DNA of 64,000 bases from NCBI RefSeq assembly GCF_014218705.1, contig NZ_JABBJF010000002.1:1-64000 (forward strand), in the 5' to 3' direction. Within the stretch, counting starts at the first letter, position 1, and the number at the start of each line of letters is the position of its first letter. Positions 63,389 to 64,000 of the stretch are shown piece after piece. The stretch is from Kluyvera sichuanensis (GTDB taxonomy: Bacteria; Pseudomonadota; Gammaproteobacteria; Enterobacterales; Enterobacteriaceae). The notes below the pieces were generated by a model. It was given only the letters and a program-made list of their open reading frames with translations, did no database searches and was not told the origin of the DNA. The position numbers and the translations under genes are program-made.

Positions 63389-64000
63389 ATGCGTCAGCTC
63401 ATTGCCCCTCTCACCGCTGCGGCACTGGTCTTTAGCCCATTGGCTCTGGCAGCCGATCTCCAGGCACAGCTCACCGATTTTTTCACCCAGCGTCTGACCG
63501 GTTTTAGCAATGAGGTCAGCGTGAAGCTGCGCAACACGCAAAACCTTCAGCTCGCCTGCGACGCACCTGCGCTCAGTACGCCGGGCAATTCGCGACTGTG
63601 GGGAAATCTGACGGTGGTGGCACAGTGCGGGAACGCTAAACAGTATTTACAGGTCAACGTGCAGGCCATTGGCGACTATGTGGTTGCCGCCGCGCCTATC
63701 GTGCGCGGTACACCCATTGCGGCGCAGAACGTCACGTTAAAGCGCGGGAGACTCGATCAGCTGCCGCCGCGGACCATGCTCAACCTTTCACAGGCGCAGG
63801 ATGCCGTGAGCCTGCGCGACGTCGCCATCGGCCAGCCGCTGCAGCTGTCGATGGTGCGCCAGTCGTGGCGCGTCAAGGCCGGACAGAAGGTGATGGTAAT
63901 TGCCCAGGGTGAAGGTTTTAGTATCAATGGTGAAGGTCAGGCATTGAACAACGCCGCCGTCACGCAGAACGCACGGGTGCGCATGCCGTCAGGTCAGGTT
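63389..64000 (+). CDS. flgA: Flagellar P-ring assembly chaperone FlgA (3' end outside window)
   Basis: Periplasmic chaperone for FlgI. 204 codons are present of an expected about 219. The signal peptide is MRQLIAPLTAAALVFSPLALA, then ADLQAQLTDFF; the SAF-like C-terminal domain (RGTPIAAQNVTLKRGRLDQL, VRQSWRVKAGQKVMV) is seen. CTGGAG lies just upstream of the ATG at 63389. The frame runs off the right edge without a stop. Divergent from flgB. Confidence 0.95.
   Translation, partial: MRQLIAPLTAAALVFSPLALAADLQAQLTDFFTQRLTGFSNEVSVKLRNTQNLQLACDAPALSTPGNSRLWGNLTVVAQCGNAKQYLQVNVQAIGDYVVAAAPIVRGTPIAAQNVTLKRGRLDQLPPRTMLNLSQAQDAVSLRDVAIGQPLQLSMVRQSWRVKAGQKVMVIAQGEGFSINGEGQALNNAAVTQNARVRMPSGQV

Overview
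The window is chromosomal DNA from a motile member of the Enterobacteriaceae, close to Enterobacter, Lelliottia or Kosakonia. The backbone follows the E. coli 24-25 min region read in reverse: pepT, potABCD, cobB, nagK, lolEDC, mfd, fhuE, ptsG, tatD, holB, tmk, mltG, pabC, fabF, acpP, fabG, fabD, fabH, plsX, rpmF, yceD, yceF, rluC, rne, then flgL to flgA. Most proteins have the E. coli length and conserved catalytic residues at the E. coli positions. Genus is an inference from gene content; no database was searched.

Layout. 1-517: 5' part of an IS481-family transposase and its outer end, next to pepT. 518-5840: peptidase T and the complete spermidine/putrescine ABC importer. 5880-12787: an accessory sugar locus (aldose 1-epimerase, sugar porter, a 1085-residue DUF5107/TPR-like protein, divergent ROK repressor) where E. 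coli has ycfZ-ymfA. 12887-17830: cobB, nagK and the lolCDE lipoprotein-release operon. 18000-23935: a melibiose cluster (yjdF-like, SemiSWEET, melB, melA, melR) where E. coli K-12 has ycfT; a toxin-antitoxin pair sits between melA and melR. 24052-27498: mfd. 27752-31498: fhuE and ptsG. 31818-36088: tatD-holB-tmk-mltG-pabC. 36230-42560: the fatty-acid and phospholipid cluster with rpmF and yceD. 42703-46936: yceF, two accessory genes (secreted hydrolase, MFS), rluC. 47232-50865: rne with its leader. 50911-53173: LysR regulator and divergent MFS exporter. 53258-64000: flgLK, flgJIHGFEDCB and divergent flgA, cut by the window edge.

How the genes work together. Melibiose enters by MelB and is split by MelA; the galactose and glucose released could be handled by the SemiSWEET, the sugar porter and the epimerase, while glucose enters by PtsG. 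The ptsG leader keeps the Mlc, CRP and SgrS sites. The fab cluster builds acyl-ACP and feeds PlsX; the flg block encodes rod, hook, rings and hook-filament junction.

Most notable points: MelB carries Asn at position 55, where Na+-coupled MelB has an Asp cation ligand; a toxin-antitoxin module splits the mel control region; mfd and fhuE are adjacent, without the hinT-to-ldtC block that separates them in E. coli; the DUF5107 locus looks like an uncharacterised carbohydrate system; and a 24-bp-arm palindrome sits inside the flagellar operon between flgG and flgH.
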